A stretch of 64,000 nt of DNA. Origin: Philodulcilactobacillus myokonensis. GTDB lineage: Bacteria > Bacillota > Bacilli > Lactobacillales > Lactobacillaceae. The position numbers and the translations under genes were made by a program. Shown here in pieces: positions 55,773 to 63,588 of this stretch. Position 1 is the first letter of the stretch. Every line of letters starts with the position of its first letter. The notes below the pieces were generated by a model. It ran no database searches, was not told where the DNA came from, and was given only the letters and a program-made list of their open reading frames with translations. Location of the stretch: positions 124,001 through 188,000 of the forward strand of contig NZ_BRPL01000004.1 in assembly GCF_027923585.1 (NCBI RefSeq). Reading direction: 5' to 3'.

Positions 55773-56168
55773 CTATAATACGGTAACATTACTATTGTTC
55801 GAATAATCAAGCATATCTTTAATCGTATCCAAATGTCTGATTAGCTTACCGCAAGCAGCATCCGTGAAATGAATGCCACGTAGCCCAGCACCGACATCTT
55901 TAGCAACCTGATCACCCTTTGGAGTCAATGGGTAGTCATCCCAACCTTCATCCAGGGTCATCACGTTCCCAGTTGTTTGGCCATGCCGGGCTAAATAAAT
56001 TGTAACAGTATTGCGTTTGGCTCTCGAACGATGAACATGTTTTGCACTTGCCATTCCTGAACCGAGAAACAAAAACACTAGCAAACCAATTAAGCCAGAA
56101 GCTTCAATCATTCTTCTAATTTGATGCAACTCAATCCCACCTTTCTTGGTACAATCATAGAGTAACAA
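55773..56168 (-). pseudogene. Truncated tandem copy of the histidine phosphatase
   Basis: 131 aa at most (TTG 56129, behind AAAGGTGGGATTGAG, gives 118). It repeats the N-terminal half of the neighbour: YLARHGQTTGNVMTLDEGWDDYPLT, AGLRGIHFTDAACGKL and MLDYS, preceded by a signal peptide (GLLVFLFLGSGMASA). It ends abruptly at SNVTVL with no trace of the rest downstream. Likely a duplication cut by deletion, lacking half the active site. Confidence 0.75.
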
Positions 56169-56220
56169 ACGATTGTAAATTCCAAGTACATTTTAGGTAA
56201 AGATTAAGTAAAATTAGGAT

Positions 56221-56589
56221 TTATTTCATCCTAACGTTTTCGACATCTGATAATTTTACTCGCACGACCGCATCACTACTATTGATAAACACAATTCCAT
56301 GTTGCATCCCTAAAATTACTCCATACAAATCAAAATGATCCCGTTCATAAATATTAATTTGAGCAATCATAGCACGATGGCTGGATGCAGCATGTTCAAT
56401 TGCTTTCAATAGTACATCATGATTCTGCCGGCGTTGCTTTTGAATAATTTTATGGTGCTTAACCTGTTTTAGAGAAGCGACATGGTCACTAAGCATAAAA
56501 CCATGCCACTTCATCATTCCGCGGTCATAGTAATAATGATCAATAAAATTCTGTGCAACTTTATCACTAACTGGATGCTTGACGACCAT
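56221..56589 (-). CDS. YolD-like protein
   Basis: 122 aa. DRGMMKWHGFMLSDHVASLK (about 23-42) is the YolD landmark, followed by a basic helix and a beta-rich Sm-like end (YERDHFDLYGVILGM, VRVKLSDVENV). The family accompanies Y-family polymerases and is thought to act like UmuD. Its start overlaps the upstream small gene by 23 nt. Confidence 0.88.
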   Translation of the reverse strand: MVVKHPVSDKVAQNFIDHYYYDRGMMKWHGFMLSDHVASLKQVKHHKIIQKQRRQNHDVLLKAIEHAASSHRAMIAQINIYERDHFDLYGVILGMQHGIVFINSSDAVVRVKLSDVENVRMK

Positions 56590-56902
56590 TGCTTCGAACC
56601 CCCTGTTTAATTAATTTAACTTCCCGTTTTTCAAATTGGCGGTAAACAATTGCCAGTTGACTGCTTTTTCGAAACTCCACTAAAATAGCGATTAACCGAT
56701 CAAAATCAATCGGAATTGAATGCAGCGGCACTGCCCTTGTTAATTGATGCTTTCGTTTAATCTCAAAATAAAAATTAATTCGATGATCATAATAATCCTT
56801 AACGATAATTAAGTAATAAAACACATTGGATAAACCCTTGAACCAGGGATGGATTCGTTGCAAAACAATTTGAGCATCCCGTTTAAATGCATCATTTTCC
56901 AA
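56567..56902 (-). CDS. Small protein in the polymerase operon
   Basis: 111 aa, not recognised. Soluble and basic, aromatic-rich centre (NVFYYLIIVKDYYDHRINFYFEIKRK), ending RSNGRQASS. It sits between the polymerase gene (16 nt) and yolD (overlap), as small unnamed genes do in many firmicute umuC operons; a link to lesion bypass is inference. Confidence 0.65.
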   Translation of the reverse strand: MENDAFKRDAQIVLQRIHPWFKGLSNVFYYLIIVKDYYDHRINFYFEIKRKHQLTRAVPLHSIPIDFDRLIAILVEFRKSSQLAIVYRQFEKREVKLIKQGVRSNGRQASS

Positions 56903-56918
56903 TTCTTATCAACTCACT

Positions 56919-58223
56919 TTACTTAAATGCATTGCCGCCATTATGGCCGCCTACTAAACCATTCCGTTTAATGCGGGTGGCACCTTTTTCCAAACTGTAC
57001 GGATGAATAATGGCATCATTCCCAAATTTTTCCCGAATATGATCGATCACTTTATCAACGTTAGATGATTTAGCTTGCTGCTTATGGTGATGAAACAAAT
57101 CTAATTGTTCATGGGTGACTTTCGTTAATTGATGGTAACTCACCGTTATTTTGCGAACACTAGCACCCTTTCGCCAATATCGCTTAAAAATTTGAATCAA
57201 TGCTTGGTTCAAAACGGGTGTTTGGTCCGTTGCTTTGATTTGATGACTATGTGAAAATCCCTTTCCATATCCTTTTCCTCGGGCATTAAAACTGTAATTA
57301 ACTGTTAAGTGAATATCTTTCGCTTGTTTACCCAAATGCCTGAGCCTAGAAGCAACCTGTTCGCCCATTTCCTTAATCACGACTTCAATTTCATCTTGAT
57401 GAACGTAGTCATGTGGTAAAACTTGGGAATTTCCAACACTCTTGCTCTTAGCCCGCACCGGCTGATCTAATTGAGCACGGTCAATCCCATTCGCAATGGC
57501 AAACAGCTGGCCGCCAATCACACCCATCTGAGACTTTAACCAAAATGGATTGGTATGGGCTAAATCTCCTAAAGTTTCAATTCCGTAACGATTTAAGTGC
57601 TTTGCCGTATTTTTACCAATACTCCACACTTTATTCAGTGGTTTGACATCCCACAGCTTTTTTCCAAATGTTTCATAGGTTAAGGTCCCCATCATCTGGA
57701 AATCATGTTTAGCAAGAATATCCAATGCCACTTTGGATTGAAGTGGATTTTCACCGATGCCAACCGTTGTATATAAACCCAATTTTCTTTTGACAGTTTT
57801 TTGAATTCTTCTGGCCACTTGTTTTGGTGAATCACCAAATAGTTGCCAAGTGTGAGTCATGTCTAAAACTGATTCATCAATTGAATACGGATAGACATAT
57901 TTATCCTCCGTAAAATGGGTAAAAATTTGATTAATCTCAAGATTCTTTTTAATGTATAAATTCATCCGGGGCGGCACAATTATCATATTAGGATCATTGG
58001 GTAAATCACGTTTGCGATCCACATTACTGAGGTTGTATCGCTTTTTCGCCTGGGGTGAAGTTGCCAAAATCAATCCACCGTTCGTATTATCATTTTCAGA
58101 CAGAACGACCAAAACCGACTTCATTGGATTTAATCCCAGCATGATACTTTCAACGCTAGCGTAAAAAGATTTATTATCAATCCACATGAAGACACCATGC
58201 GGTTCTTTACTGTAATCCAACAT
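56919..58223 (-). CDS. Y-family DNA polymerase (UmuC/UvrX type)
   Basis: 434 aa translesion polymerase. MWIDNKSFYASVESI (catalytic Asp about 16, FYASVE), YSIDESVLDMT (SxDE, about 113), helix-hairpin-helix VWSIGKNTAKHLNRYGIETLGDLA (about 218, split), and a little-finger domain with SVGNSQVLPHDY. The C-terminal third has a basic stretch with RGKGYGKG. Ribosome site AAGGAGG. No CGAAC-type LexA box is visible upstream. Confidence 0.93.
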   Translation of the reverse strand: MLDYSKEPHGVFMWIDNKSFYASVESIMLGLNPMKSVLVVLSENDNTNGGLILATSPQAKKRYNLSNVDRKRDLPNDPNMIIVPPRMNLYIKKNLEINQIFTHFTEDKYVYPYSIDESVLDMTHTWQLFGDSPKQVARRIQKTVKRKLGLYTTVGIGENPLQSKVALDILAKHDFQMMGTLTYETFGKKLWDVKPLNKVWSIGKNTAKHLNRYGIETLGDLAHTNPFWLKSQMGVIGGQLFAIANGIDRAQLDQPVRAKSKSVGNSQVLPHDYVHQDEIEVVIKEMGEQVASRLRHLGKQAKDIHLTVNYSFNARGKGYGKGFSHSHQIKATDQTPVLNQALIQIFKRYWRKGASVRKITVSYHQLTKVTHEQLDLFHHHKQQAKSSNVDKVIDHIREKFGNDAIIHPYSLEKGATRIKRNGLVGGHNGGNAFK

Positions 58224-58282
58224 GGTAATTGACCTCCTTCTTTAGAATAATTATTATCTAGCATGACCATTTTAGCACAAAA

Positions 58283-58325
58283 AATAAGCACCCCTAAATG
58301 TTTAAAATTACACTAAGAAATGCTT
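58283..58325 (-). terminator. Terminator after 58333 gene
   Basis: Minus strand: AAGCATTTCT/AGGGGTGCTT (with G-T pairs) followed by TATTTTTT, just after the stop. Confidence 0.75.
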
Positions 58326-58332
58326 AATTAAT

Positions 58333-58707
58333 TTACCTATGAGATGATGGCCGATGAAGTGATAGCCACTTCGAGCTTGAGCGATTAACGACCCAGAAAT
58401 CAGTACTGGTATTTCGGAATTTCTTACCCTTAATGTACCACGGGTAACTAGTCCTGGTTCCCATTACAAATACTTTTGAACCACGTTTGATCCGTTTAAG
58501 TTGAATTCGTTGTCCTTGATATATTGGATTAACACAGTGAATTCTTTCAGCTATCACATGGTGCTTAAGATACACCCTGCGATAAGTCCGCCAGTAATGA
58601 TTTTTTATTCCTGGAACCGAACTAGCACGGGCATTGTTAGCAACGCCAAATGTCATAATGACGTTAATCACCGCCATCAATGTAATTAATAGTTTCTTAA
58701 AATTCAT
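58333..58707 (-). CDS. Secreted basic SLAP/KxYK-like protein
   Basis: 124 aa. Signal peptide (LLITLMAVINVIMTFGVANNARA), then a strongly basic mature part with VYLKHHVIAERIHCVN, YQGQRIQLKRIKRGSKVFVM and YPWYIKGKKFRNTS, the beta-strand pattern of lactobacillus cell-surface SLAP/KxYK-type modules. Probably binds cell-wall polymer. A start of the cluster of secreted proteins to its right. Confidence 0.65.
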   Translation of the reverse strand: MNFKKLLITLMAVINVIMTFGVANNARASSVPGIKNHYWRTYRRVYLKHHVIAERIHCVNPIYQGQRIQLKRIKRGSKVFVMGTRTSYPWYIKGKKFRNTSTDFWVVNRSSSKWLSLHRPSSHR

Positions 58708-58776
58708 TTTAAATCACAAATCTCCTTTAATAACTTTTATTATTATATCATAATGATTAGTGATAGTAAAAACTAC

Positions 58777-58812
58777 AAAACGCTTGAATCCATGGGATTC
58801 AAGCGTTTTTAT
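58777..58812. terminator. Terminator after the two-repeat secreted protein
   Basis: Perfect 15-bp arms (58777-58791, 58795-58809; core ACGCTTGAATCC) and T-runs on both sides. Confidence 0.92.
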
Positions 58813-58827
58813 TAATTTTAATTTAAA

Positions 58828-59694
58828 TTATTTACGGTTTCTGCGTCCATTTGTTTTACGTGCATGGTGAGAAACTTTTGCATTGTGAAGTTTTGAAACC
58901 TTATGAGATTTCTTCGCAGCAGTTTTCTTACTGTGTTGAACATTCTTATTGTAAACAGCGGCATTATCAACGAAACCAGCATATTTACCATTCTTAGATG
59001 ATACGTAATAACGAGTAGCACCAGTTCCAACGTTAGTCATTACTGTAATCTTATTGATCTTAAATAATTGGTTTTTAAGACGATTGGTTTTAATGACACG
59101 CCCATTTTTAGTTGTTAAAGTGTAATCAGATTTTAATAAGTAATGGTATCCACGTTGGTATTGTCCCTTAGCATTGGCGCCAAAATAATTAGTGGTTCTA
59201 ACAGGTTTATTGGTATAAGCAATTCGGACATTTCTAAAACGTGGTTTTACAGTTCTTTTAGTAACTGCTTTCTTACCACGGAGAACATTCTTATTGTAAA
59301 CAGCGGCATTATCAACGAAACCAACATATTTACCATTCTTAGATGATACGTAGTAACGAGTAGCACCAGTTCCAACGTTCTTCATTACAGTAATCTTAGT
59401 GATCTTGAATAATTGACCCTTAAGGCGGCTAGTCTTAATAACATGGCCCTTCTTAGTTGTTAAAGTGTACCCAGATTTTAATAGGTAGTGATAACCACGT
59501 TGGTATTGTCCTTTAGCATTGGCGCCAAAGTAACTTGAATCACGAACTGGTTTATTAGTATAAACAACTCGAACGGTTCTGAATGATGGTTTAACAACCT
59601 TTTTAGCACCAACATTGTTACTTAATGCTAATGGAGCAACTAAACCTAAAGCAGCAACAGCTAAAGCAGATTTTCTCATCAAATTGAATTTCAT
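58828..59694 (-). CDS. Secreted two-repeat surface protein
   Basis: 288 aa. Signal peptide (ALAVAALGLVAPLALSNNVGA), then two modules of 115 residues (period exactly 345 nt) with FGANAKGQYQRGYHYLL, LFKITKITVM and GATRYYVSSKNGKY in each, then a very basic His/Lys tail ending RRNRK. ATG 59694 is preferred over 59697 for spacing to AAAGGA. Resembles DUF5776/SLAP-type wall-binding modules of lactobacilli; I cannot confirm the family name. Confidence 0.8.
   Translation of the reverse strand: MKFNLMRKSALAVAALGLVAPLALSNNVGAKKVVKPSFRTVRVVYTNKPVRDSSYFGANAKGQYQRGYHYLLKSGYTLTTKKGHVIKTSRLKGQLFKITKITVMKNVGTGATRYYVSSKNGKYVGFVDNAAVYNKNVLRGKKAVTKRTVKPRFRNVRIAYTNKPVRTTNYFGANAKGQYQRGYHYLLKSDYTLTTKNGRVIKTNRLKNQLFKINKITVMTNVGTGATRYYVSSKNGKYAGFVDNAAVYNKNVQHSKKTAAKKSHKVSKLHNAKVSHHARKTNGRRNRK
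58936..59625 (-). repeat. Two tandem 345-bp coding repeats
   Basis: DNA of the two modules (about 58936-59280 and 59281-59625) is nearly identical in blocks, e.g. plus-strand CATTCTTATTGTAAACAGCG at 58941 and 59286. High identity at silent positions indicates recent duplication or gene conversion. Confidence 0.85.
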
Positions 59695-59710
59695 CATGTA
59701 ACATCCTTTT

Positions 59711-59772
59711 TGTAATATTTTTGTAATATTTGTAACGCAACTTTAATATAACATAAAATAAGTATTATTCAA
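59711..59772 (-). promoter_or_regulatory. Promoter and repeated 5' leader of the two-repeat protein
   Basis: Minus strand TTGAAT (59767-59772), 16-nt spacer, TATATT (59745-59750), then three TTACA copies (plus TGTAA at 59731, 59722, 59711; steps 9 and 11) in the leader before the ATG. The same arrangement precedes the paralogue at 60439-60500. Confidence 0.75.
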
Positions 59773-59801
59773 CCATTTTCGATTAAAAAATTAATTTTAA
59801 T

Positions 59802-60422
59802 TTACATCCCTTTAGCAGCATCGTGAATATCAGCTAAGATTGCATCGCGATTTCCCTTATTACTAACTTTTAATGCAATTCGACGTGCTAATTTCAATTC
59901 CTTTTTATCAAATTTTGTTAATTTATGAGTTTTATAAACATGATCAAAAACTTTGTCAGCAAGAGCACTTGATTTATCTTGATACTGATCCTGCTTGGTA
60001 ACACCATGCAAAATGTTCTGATTATAAACAGAAGCTCCATCAACGTATCCAATATACTTATGATTTCTAGAGGTCATATAATATACAATTGCTCCTGCAA
60101 CTGAATGGGTTAATTCCTTAATTTGAGTAATCTTAAATAATTGCTTTCTTAATTTCCAGGTTCCAATGTGATGGCCATCATTAGTGGTAAATACGTCACC
60201 TGGTCTAACCCGGTAATTATATCCACGTTGGTACTGGCCTTTTGAATTAGCACCAAAATAGTATTCTTCATTCACTTTTTTATTGGTAAAATGAATTTTA
60301 ACTGTTTTAAAAAATGGCTTTTCAGTTTTCTTAGCACTAGCGTTACCGCTTAATGCTAATGGTGTAATCAAGCCTAAAGTTGCCAATAGTAATGCTGATT
60401 TTTTCATTAAATTAAATTGCAT
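59802..60422 (-). CDS. Secreted one-repeat surface protein with helical tail
   Basis: 206 aa paralogue of the previous gene: same signal peptide style (LLLATLGLITPLALSGNASA), one module (FGANSKGQYQRGYNYRV, LFKITQIKEL, YVDGASVYNQN), then a charged helical tail (KVFDHVYKTHKLTKFDKKEL) instead of the second module. Shares promoter and leader design with it, so both are probably expressed together. Confidence 0.78.
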   Translation of the reverse strand: MQFNLMKKSALLLATLGLITPLALSGNASAKKTEKPFFKTVKIHFTNKKVNEEYYFGANSKGQYQRGYNYRVRPGDVFTTNDGHHIGTWKLRKQLFKITQIKELTHSVAGAIVYYMTSRNHKYIGYVDGASVYNQNILHGVTKQDQYQDKSSALADKVFDHVYKTHKLTKFDKKELKLARRIALKVSNKGNRDAILADIHDAAKGM

Positions 60423-60438
60423 ATTACTGCTTCTTTCT

Positions 60439-60500
60439 TGTAATAATTATGTAATATTTGTAACACAGCTTTAATATAATATAAAATCAGAATTATTCAA
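60439..60500 (-). promoter_or_regulatory. Promoter and repeated 5' leader of the one-repeat protein
   Basis: Minus strand TTGAAT (60495-60500), 16-nt spacer, TATATT (60473-60478), then TTACA three times (plus TGTAA at 60459, 60450, 60439; steps 9 and 11), matching the leader at 59711-59772. Confidence 0.75.
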
Positions 60501-60536
60501 TTGAATTTAATAATAAATATTTTTTAATTTTGTAAA

Positions 60537-60580
60537 CTAAAAGTACATCTAGATTTTTAATTCATCTAGGTGTACTTTAT
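60537..60580. terminator. Hairpin after the 60594 gene
   Basis: AAGTACATCTAGAT/ATCTAGGTGTACTT (60541-60577) with A/T flanks; one mismatch. Confidence 0.8.
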
Positions 60581-60593
60581 TTATTGTTGAATA

Positions 60594-61361
60594 TTAATCT
60601 TGTTTTACAGTATTCATATAATCATTAAACAATTGTTGTGCGTCAACATAGGAGTTGAATTGGTGAATCAATTCAATATGACTGCCAATTCGTTTAGCTA
60701 AATAAAATTTATCATCCTTAGCATTAAATTGATATGGATGCCGATAAAAACAAATCAGCATATCCATTTTAACGTGGCCTGGTTGAACGATTTGTCCGCG
60801 TTTAGCAACTTCATACTTATCTTTAAAAGTAGTAATGCCCAACCGATAATCTAAATCATTATGATTACTCGATAGTTGTCGAATGATACCGATTAAATTA
60901 GTGATTGAAATGATGAGTAAATAAAACATAAAGTAAATATTGAAATTAAAACTGGTTGAAATCAAGCAAAATGTAAAGACAATCAGCCAAGTATCACTAA
61001 TTAATGGGTAAGCTAATGCGAACCAAAATCGTTTCACAATGTATTCCGGGACAAACCGTTTTTGATTAATATGAATTGGTTTAAAAATATTCAAAAAATC
61101 AACCATCGGCGTTAAAAATAGCAGAAATACAAAGGTTAATAATAACGTCACAAGCAAAATCTTAAGCCCCTGATTAGAATTAATAGAATTAAACAATAAG
61201 GTAAAGTAACTCGTTAAATTTTGGTTAAACAGGACAACCGAATAGGAATTAATCAAATTGTAACGAATCAACCAATAAACTAAAACAAATATATTTAACA
61301 TCTGATACCATTTTAGTGGCCAGTGACGATATTTTAATTTTACATTTTTATATACATACAA
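60594..61361 (-). CDS. Membrane protein, unknown
   Basis: Not recognised. 255 aa with about five helices (MLNIFVLVYWLI, ILLVTLLLTFVFLLFL, LIVFTFCLIS, FMFYLLIISI) and a C-terminal cytoplasmic part of about 90 residues (FYRHPYQFNAKDDKFYLAKRIG...). No clear ribosome site. Divergent from the next membrane-protein gene. Confidence 0.6.
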   Translation of the reverse strand: MYVYKNVKLKYRHWPLKWYQMLNIFVLVYWLIRYNLINSYSVVLFNQNLTSYFTLLFNSINSNQGLKILLVTLLLTFVFLLFLTPMVDFLNIFKPIHINQKRFVPEYIVKRFWFALAYPLISDTWLIVFTFCLISTSFNFNIYFMFYLLIISITNLIGIIRQLSSNHNDLDYRLGITTFKDKYEVAKRGQIVQPGHVKMDMLICFYRHPYQFNAKDDKFYLAKRIGSHIELIHQFNSYVDAQQLFNDYMNTVKQD

Positions 61362-61488
61362 AATTAATTCAGTTCTTTCAAAAGTCTAATTTAACGCGAA
61401 TTTGCAAAGATAAAACCTTTATTATACACTTTACATATTGTTGGTCTATGAAATTTTGAAAACTAAACAACCGAGGCATTTATATTAT

Positions 61489-61965
61489 ATGGAAAGAAAC
61501 ACACCGAAGGAAAAATTTATATCAAGGTATAACAAATCAAGAATGGTCATCACAATTTCTAATATCATGATATTGTGTGCTGCCGCTTCGTTATTAATTC
61601 GTGTTATTATTCATGCATTTGCAACGCCGTTCACCATCTTATCATTCGTTCATAATGGTAGTAAGATGGCTGCCATCCTTTTATTAATCGCACTCTCATT
61701 AATGAGGCAGGAATACTTAATGATTTCCTACCATAATGCTAACCATATGAACCAATACCTGTCGTTGCCATTATTTAAGGATCGCCCAATCGAATATGAA
61801 GCAGAAACCGTTGAAATTATTTTTATCATTGATTTACTAACACTTCATTTAACCACCTGGATGTTATCAAGCTTTATCGCAATTCCAATCGTTTTTATTA
61901 GTATCATATGCCTATTATTCTACCATTTATTCTTTAAAGATTATCAAATAAAAACAAATAACTAG
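61489..61965 (+). CDS. Membrane protein, unknown
   Basis: Not recognised. 158 aa from ATG 61489 (CCGAGG 12 nt upstream); the frame is open from TTG 61438. Four helices. The segment YLMISYHNANHMNQYLSLPLFKDRPIEYEAE is split at YL. The stop lies in the left arm of a terminator. Convergent with the SocA-like gene. Confidence 0.6.
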   Translation: MERNTPKEKFISRYNKSRMVITISNIMILCAAASLLIRVIIHAFATPFTILSFVHNGSKMAAILLLIALSLMRQEYLMISYHNANHMNQYLSLPLFKDRPIEYEAETVEIIFIIDLLTLHLTTWMLSSFIAIPIVFISIICLLFYHLFFKDYQIKTNN

Positions 61966-61994
61966 ATATTTCTAACAATATCTAGTTATTTTTG
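61957..61994. terminator. Bidirectional terminator
   Basis: Perfect 14-bp arms AATAACTAGATATT/AATATCTAGTTATT (61957-61970, 61977-61990) with T-runs both ways; includes the upstream stop codon. Confidence 0.92.
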
Positions 61995-61995
61995 A

Positions 61996-62640
61996 TTATA
62001 ATTTGAAATATCCACGGTATAAATAATGATGAAATTCATAGTTATTTAGTCGTTTTTTAAAATCACGTTGAATTAGTTCAGGTCGAATGGTCCGGTAATT
62101 TCTGGTTAATTGAACAGCATCAGTTTTTACTAATTTTTTTCTGATAATTTTTGCATATAAAAATAGATTGTATTCCACCATATCTTTTTCAAGATGCCGT
62201 TCATGAATCATGTCTTGATAACGATCATTAAATAGATTAGTAATGACGTTAATAACCCGCATTAATTGGTGATTATCTTCAATTTGAAAGTAATCATCAA
62301 TATCATTTTGTTTAACTGATTGATCAAAAGTATTATTATCAAGATTCATCTTATCGTACAATAAATGGGATAAATTATGCTTATACTTGTGATTAACGTC
62401 TGGTAAGTAAACGTCATGAAAACCCCTTTTGATTTCATTATAAAATGCACGCTGATCATATAAGGCCAAAGATAATCCTTGAATGAAATACAATAAATAA
62501 TTAATTTTAGCAACCGGAAATAAATTAACCGATTCTATTTTTTTATTAAAATGTAAATTCAAATCTTCCGGATGATAATAGATATGGTTATTAACTCGCA
62601 TCCAGTTAGTAATTTTTATAGCATCCTGCAATTCGATCAT
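61996..62640 (-). CDS. SocA/Panacea (DUF4065)-like protein
   Basis: 214 aa from ATG 62640. Residues about 40-80 read AKINYLLYFIQGLSLALYDQRAFYNEIKRGFHD, a good fit to the SocA/Panacea pattern of a KLxxLLYYxQGxxLAxxxxPLFxExIEAW type core, but the following GPV motif appears as VYLPDV. Panacea proteins are antitoxins in many gene pairs. No toxin partner is adjacent on this strand, so it may be a solitary or domesticated member. Confidence 0.55.
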   Translation of the reverse strand: MIELQDAIKITNWMRVNNHIYYHPEDLNLHFNKKIESVNLFPVAKINYLLYFIQGLSLALYDQRAFYNEIKRGFHDVYLPDVNHKYKHNLSHLLYDKMNLDNNTFDQSVKQNDIDDYFQIEDNHQLMRVINVITNLFNDRYQDMIHERHLEKDMVEYNLFLYAKIIRKKLVKTDAVQLTRNYRTIRPELIQRDFKKRLNNYEFHHYLYRGYFKL

Positions 62641-62777
62641 CACTTTCAATCTATTTCCTACATTAAACCACATTCTGCTTGAAAATTCATGAATAAATTT
62701 AATATTTTACTTTACATAATATAATTCCAGTAATTGCGCTGGCTATAAGAATAATATTAATAATTAATGCTAATAAT

Positions 62778-62815
62778 AAAAAGACGAAAGATCAAAAATA
62801 ATCTTCCGCCTTTTA
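62778..62815 (-). terminator. Terminator after the alpha/beta hydrolase
   Basis: Arms AAAAGACGAAAGAT/ATCTTCCGCCTTTT (62779-62814, one mismatch) with T5 on the minus strand, 10 nt past the stop. Confidence 0.85.
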
Positions 62816-62824
62816 GTCTATCTT

Positions 62825-63574
62825 TTATTTCAAAAATTGATTTACCTTTTTCATTGCCATCTCCTGATCAGCACCATGAAAAACATGGTCAGCACCCAGA
62901 ATTTTAAATAGTTCGGCATTTTGATAAATTTGCATTGCTTTTTGACTATACTTAATGTTCACAATGTGATCACTTGTGCCATGACATATCAACACTGGCT
63001 TTTTAAAGTTGCCAATGATTTTCCAAATATCGAAGTCCTTCGCATCATCAACGTATTTTTGACCCAGTGGGATGTAATGCACATTATATTTACCCCATGG
63101 TAAATTAGTTAAATTTTTGTCAGTAATTTTAACGTGACCATCATTCATGTCATCTTGAATGCAGTAGCCAGGATAGAACAAGACTAAGTGTTGAAAAACA
63201 TCTGGCATCTGACCAGCAGTCACACCGGCAACATAGCCGCCCTGTGAACAACCCATCAAATCAATTTCTTGATAGTTCAACGACTGAACGTATCTTACAA
63301 TCTGTTTTAAATCTGCAATTTCGGTTAAAACGCTATTGTTTTGATAGTCACCATCACTTTTGCAACGGTGGTTACCCGATCCACAAAAATCAAACACAAT
63401 TGCATCAAATCCTGGTTCTACAATTGATTTAGCATAACGGCTAGCTGAAATCATGTCGGAACCATAACCGTGGCAGATAATGATGACCCGTTTTCCTGAT
63501 TTTGGTTGTGATTGGTAAATTCGTCCGCGAATCGTTAAATGATCTCGTTTAGTCTCAAATGTATTCATTATCAT
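62825..63574 (-). CDS. Alpha/beta hydrolase (esterase-like)
   Basis: 249 aa serine hydrolase. Oxyanion region IICHGYGSDM, nucleophile elbow GCSQGGYV (Ser about 110), acid in CHGTSDHIV (Asp about 201) and His in GADHVFHG (about 231). Similar in plan to lactobacillus cinnamoyl/feruloyl esterases. ATG 63574 has GGGAAG at 7 nt; several upstream ATGs exist to 63592, where the frame overlaps bioY by 4 nt. Confidence 0.85.
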   Translation of the reverse strand: MIMNTFETKRDHLTIRGRIYQSQPKSGKRVIIICHGYGSDMISASRYAKSIVEPGFDAIVFDFCGSGNHRCKSDGDYQNNSVLTEIADLKQIVRYVQSLNYQEIDLMGCSQGGYVAGVTAGQMPDVFQHLVLFYPGYCIQDDMNDGHVKITDKNLTNLPWGKYNVHYIPLGQKYVDDAKDFDIWKIIGNFKKPVLICHGTSDHIVNIKYSQKAMQIYQNAELFKILGADHVFHGADQEMAMKKVNQFLK

Positions 63575-63588
63575 TTTATTACTTCCCA

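Noticed and set aside
56919-58330. LexA/SOS box before the Y-family polymerase
   Set aside because: No CGAAC-N-GTTCG type dyad was found in 58224-58332.
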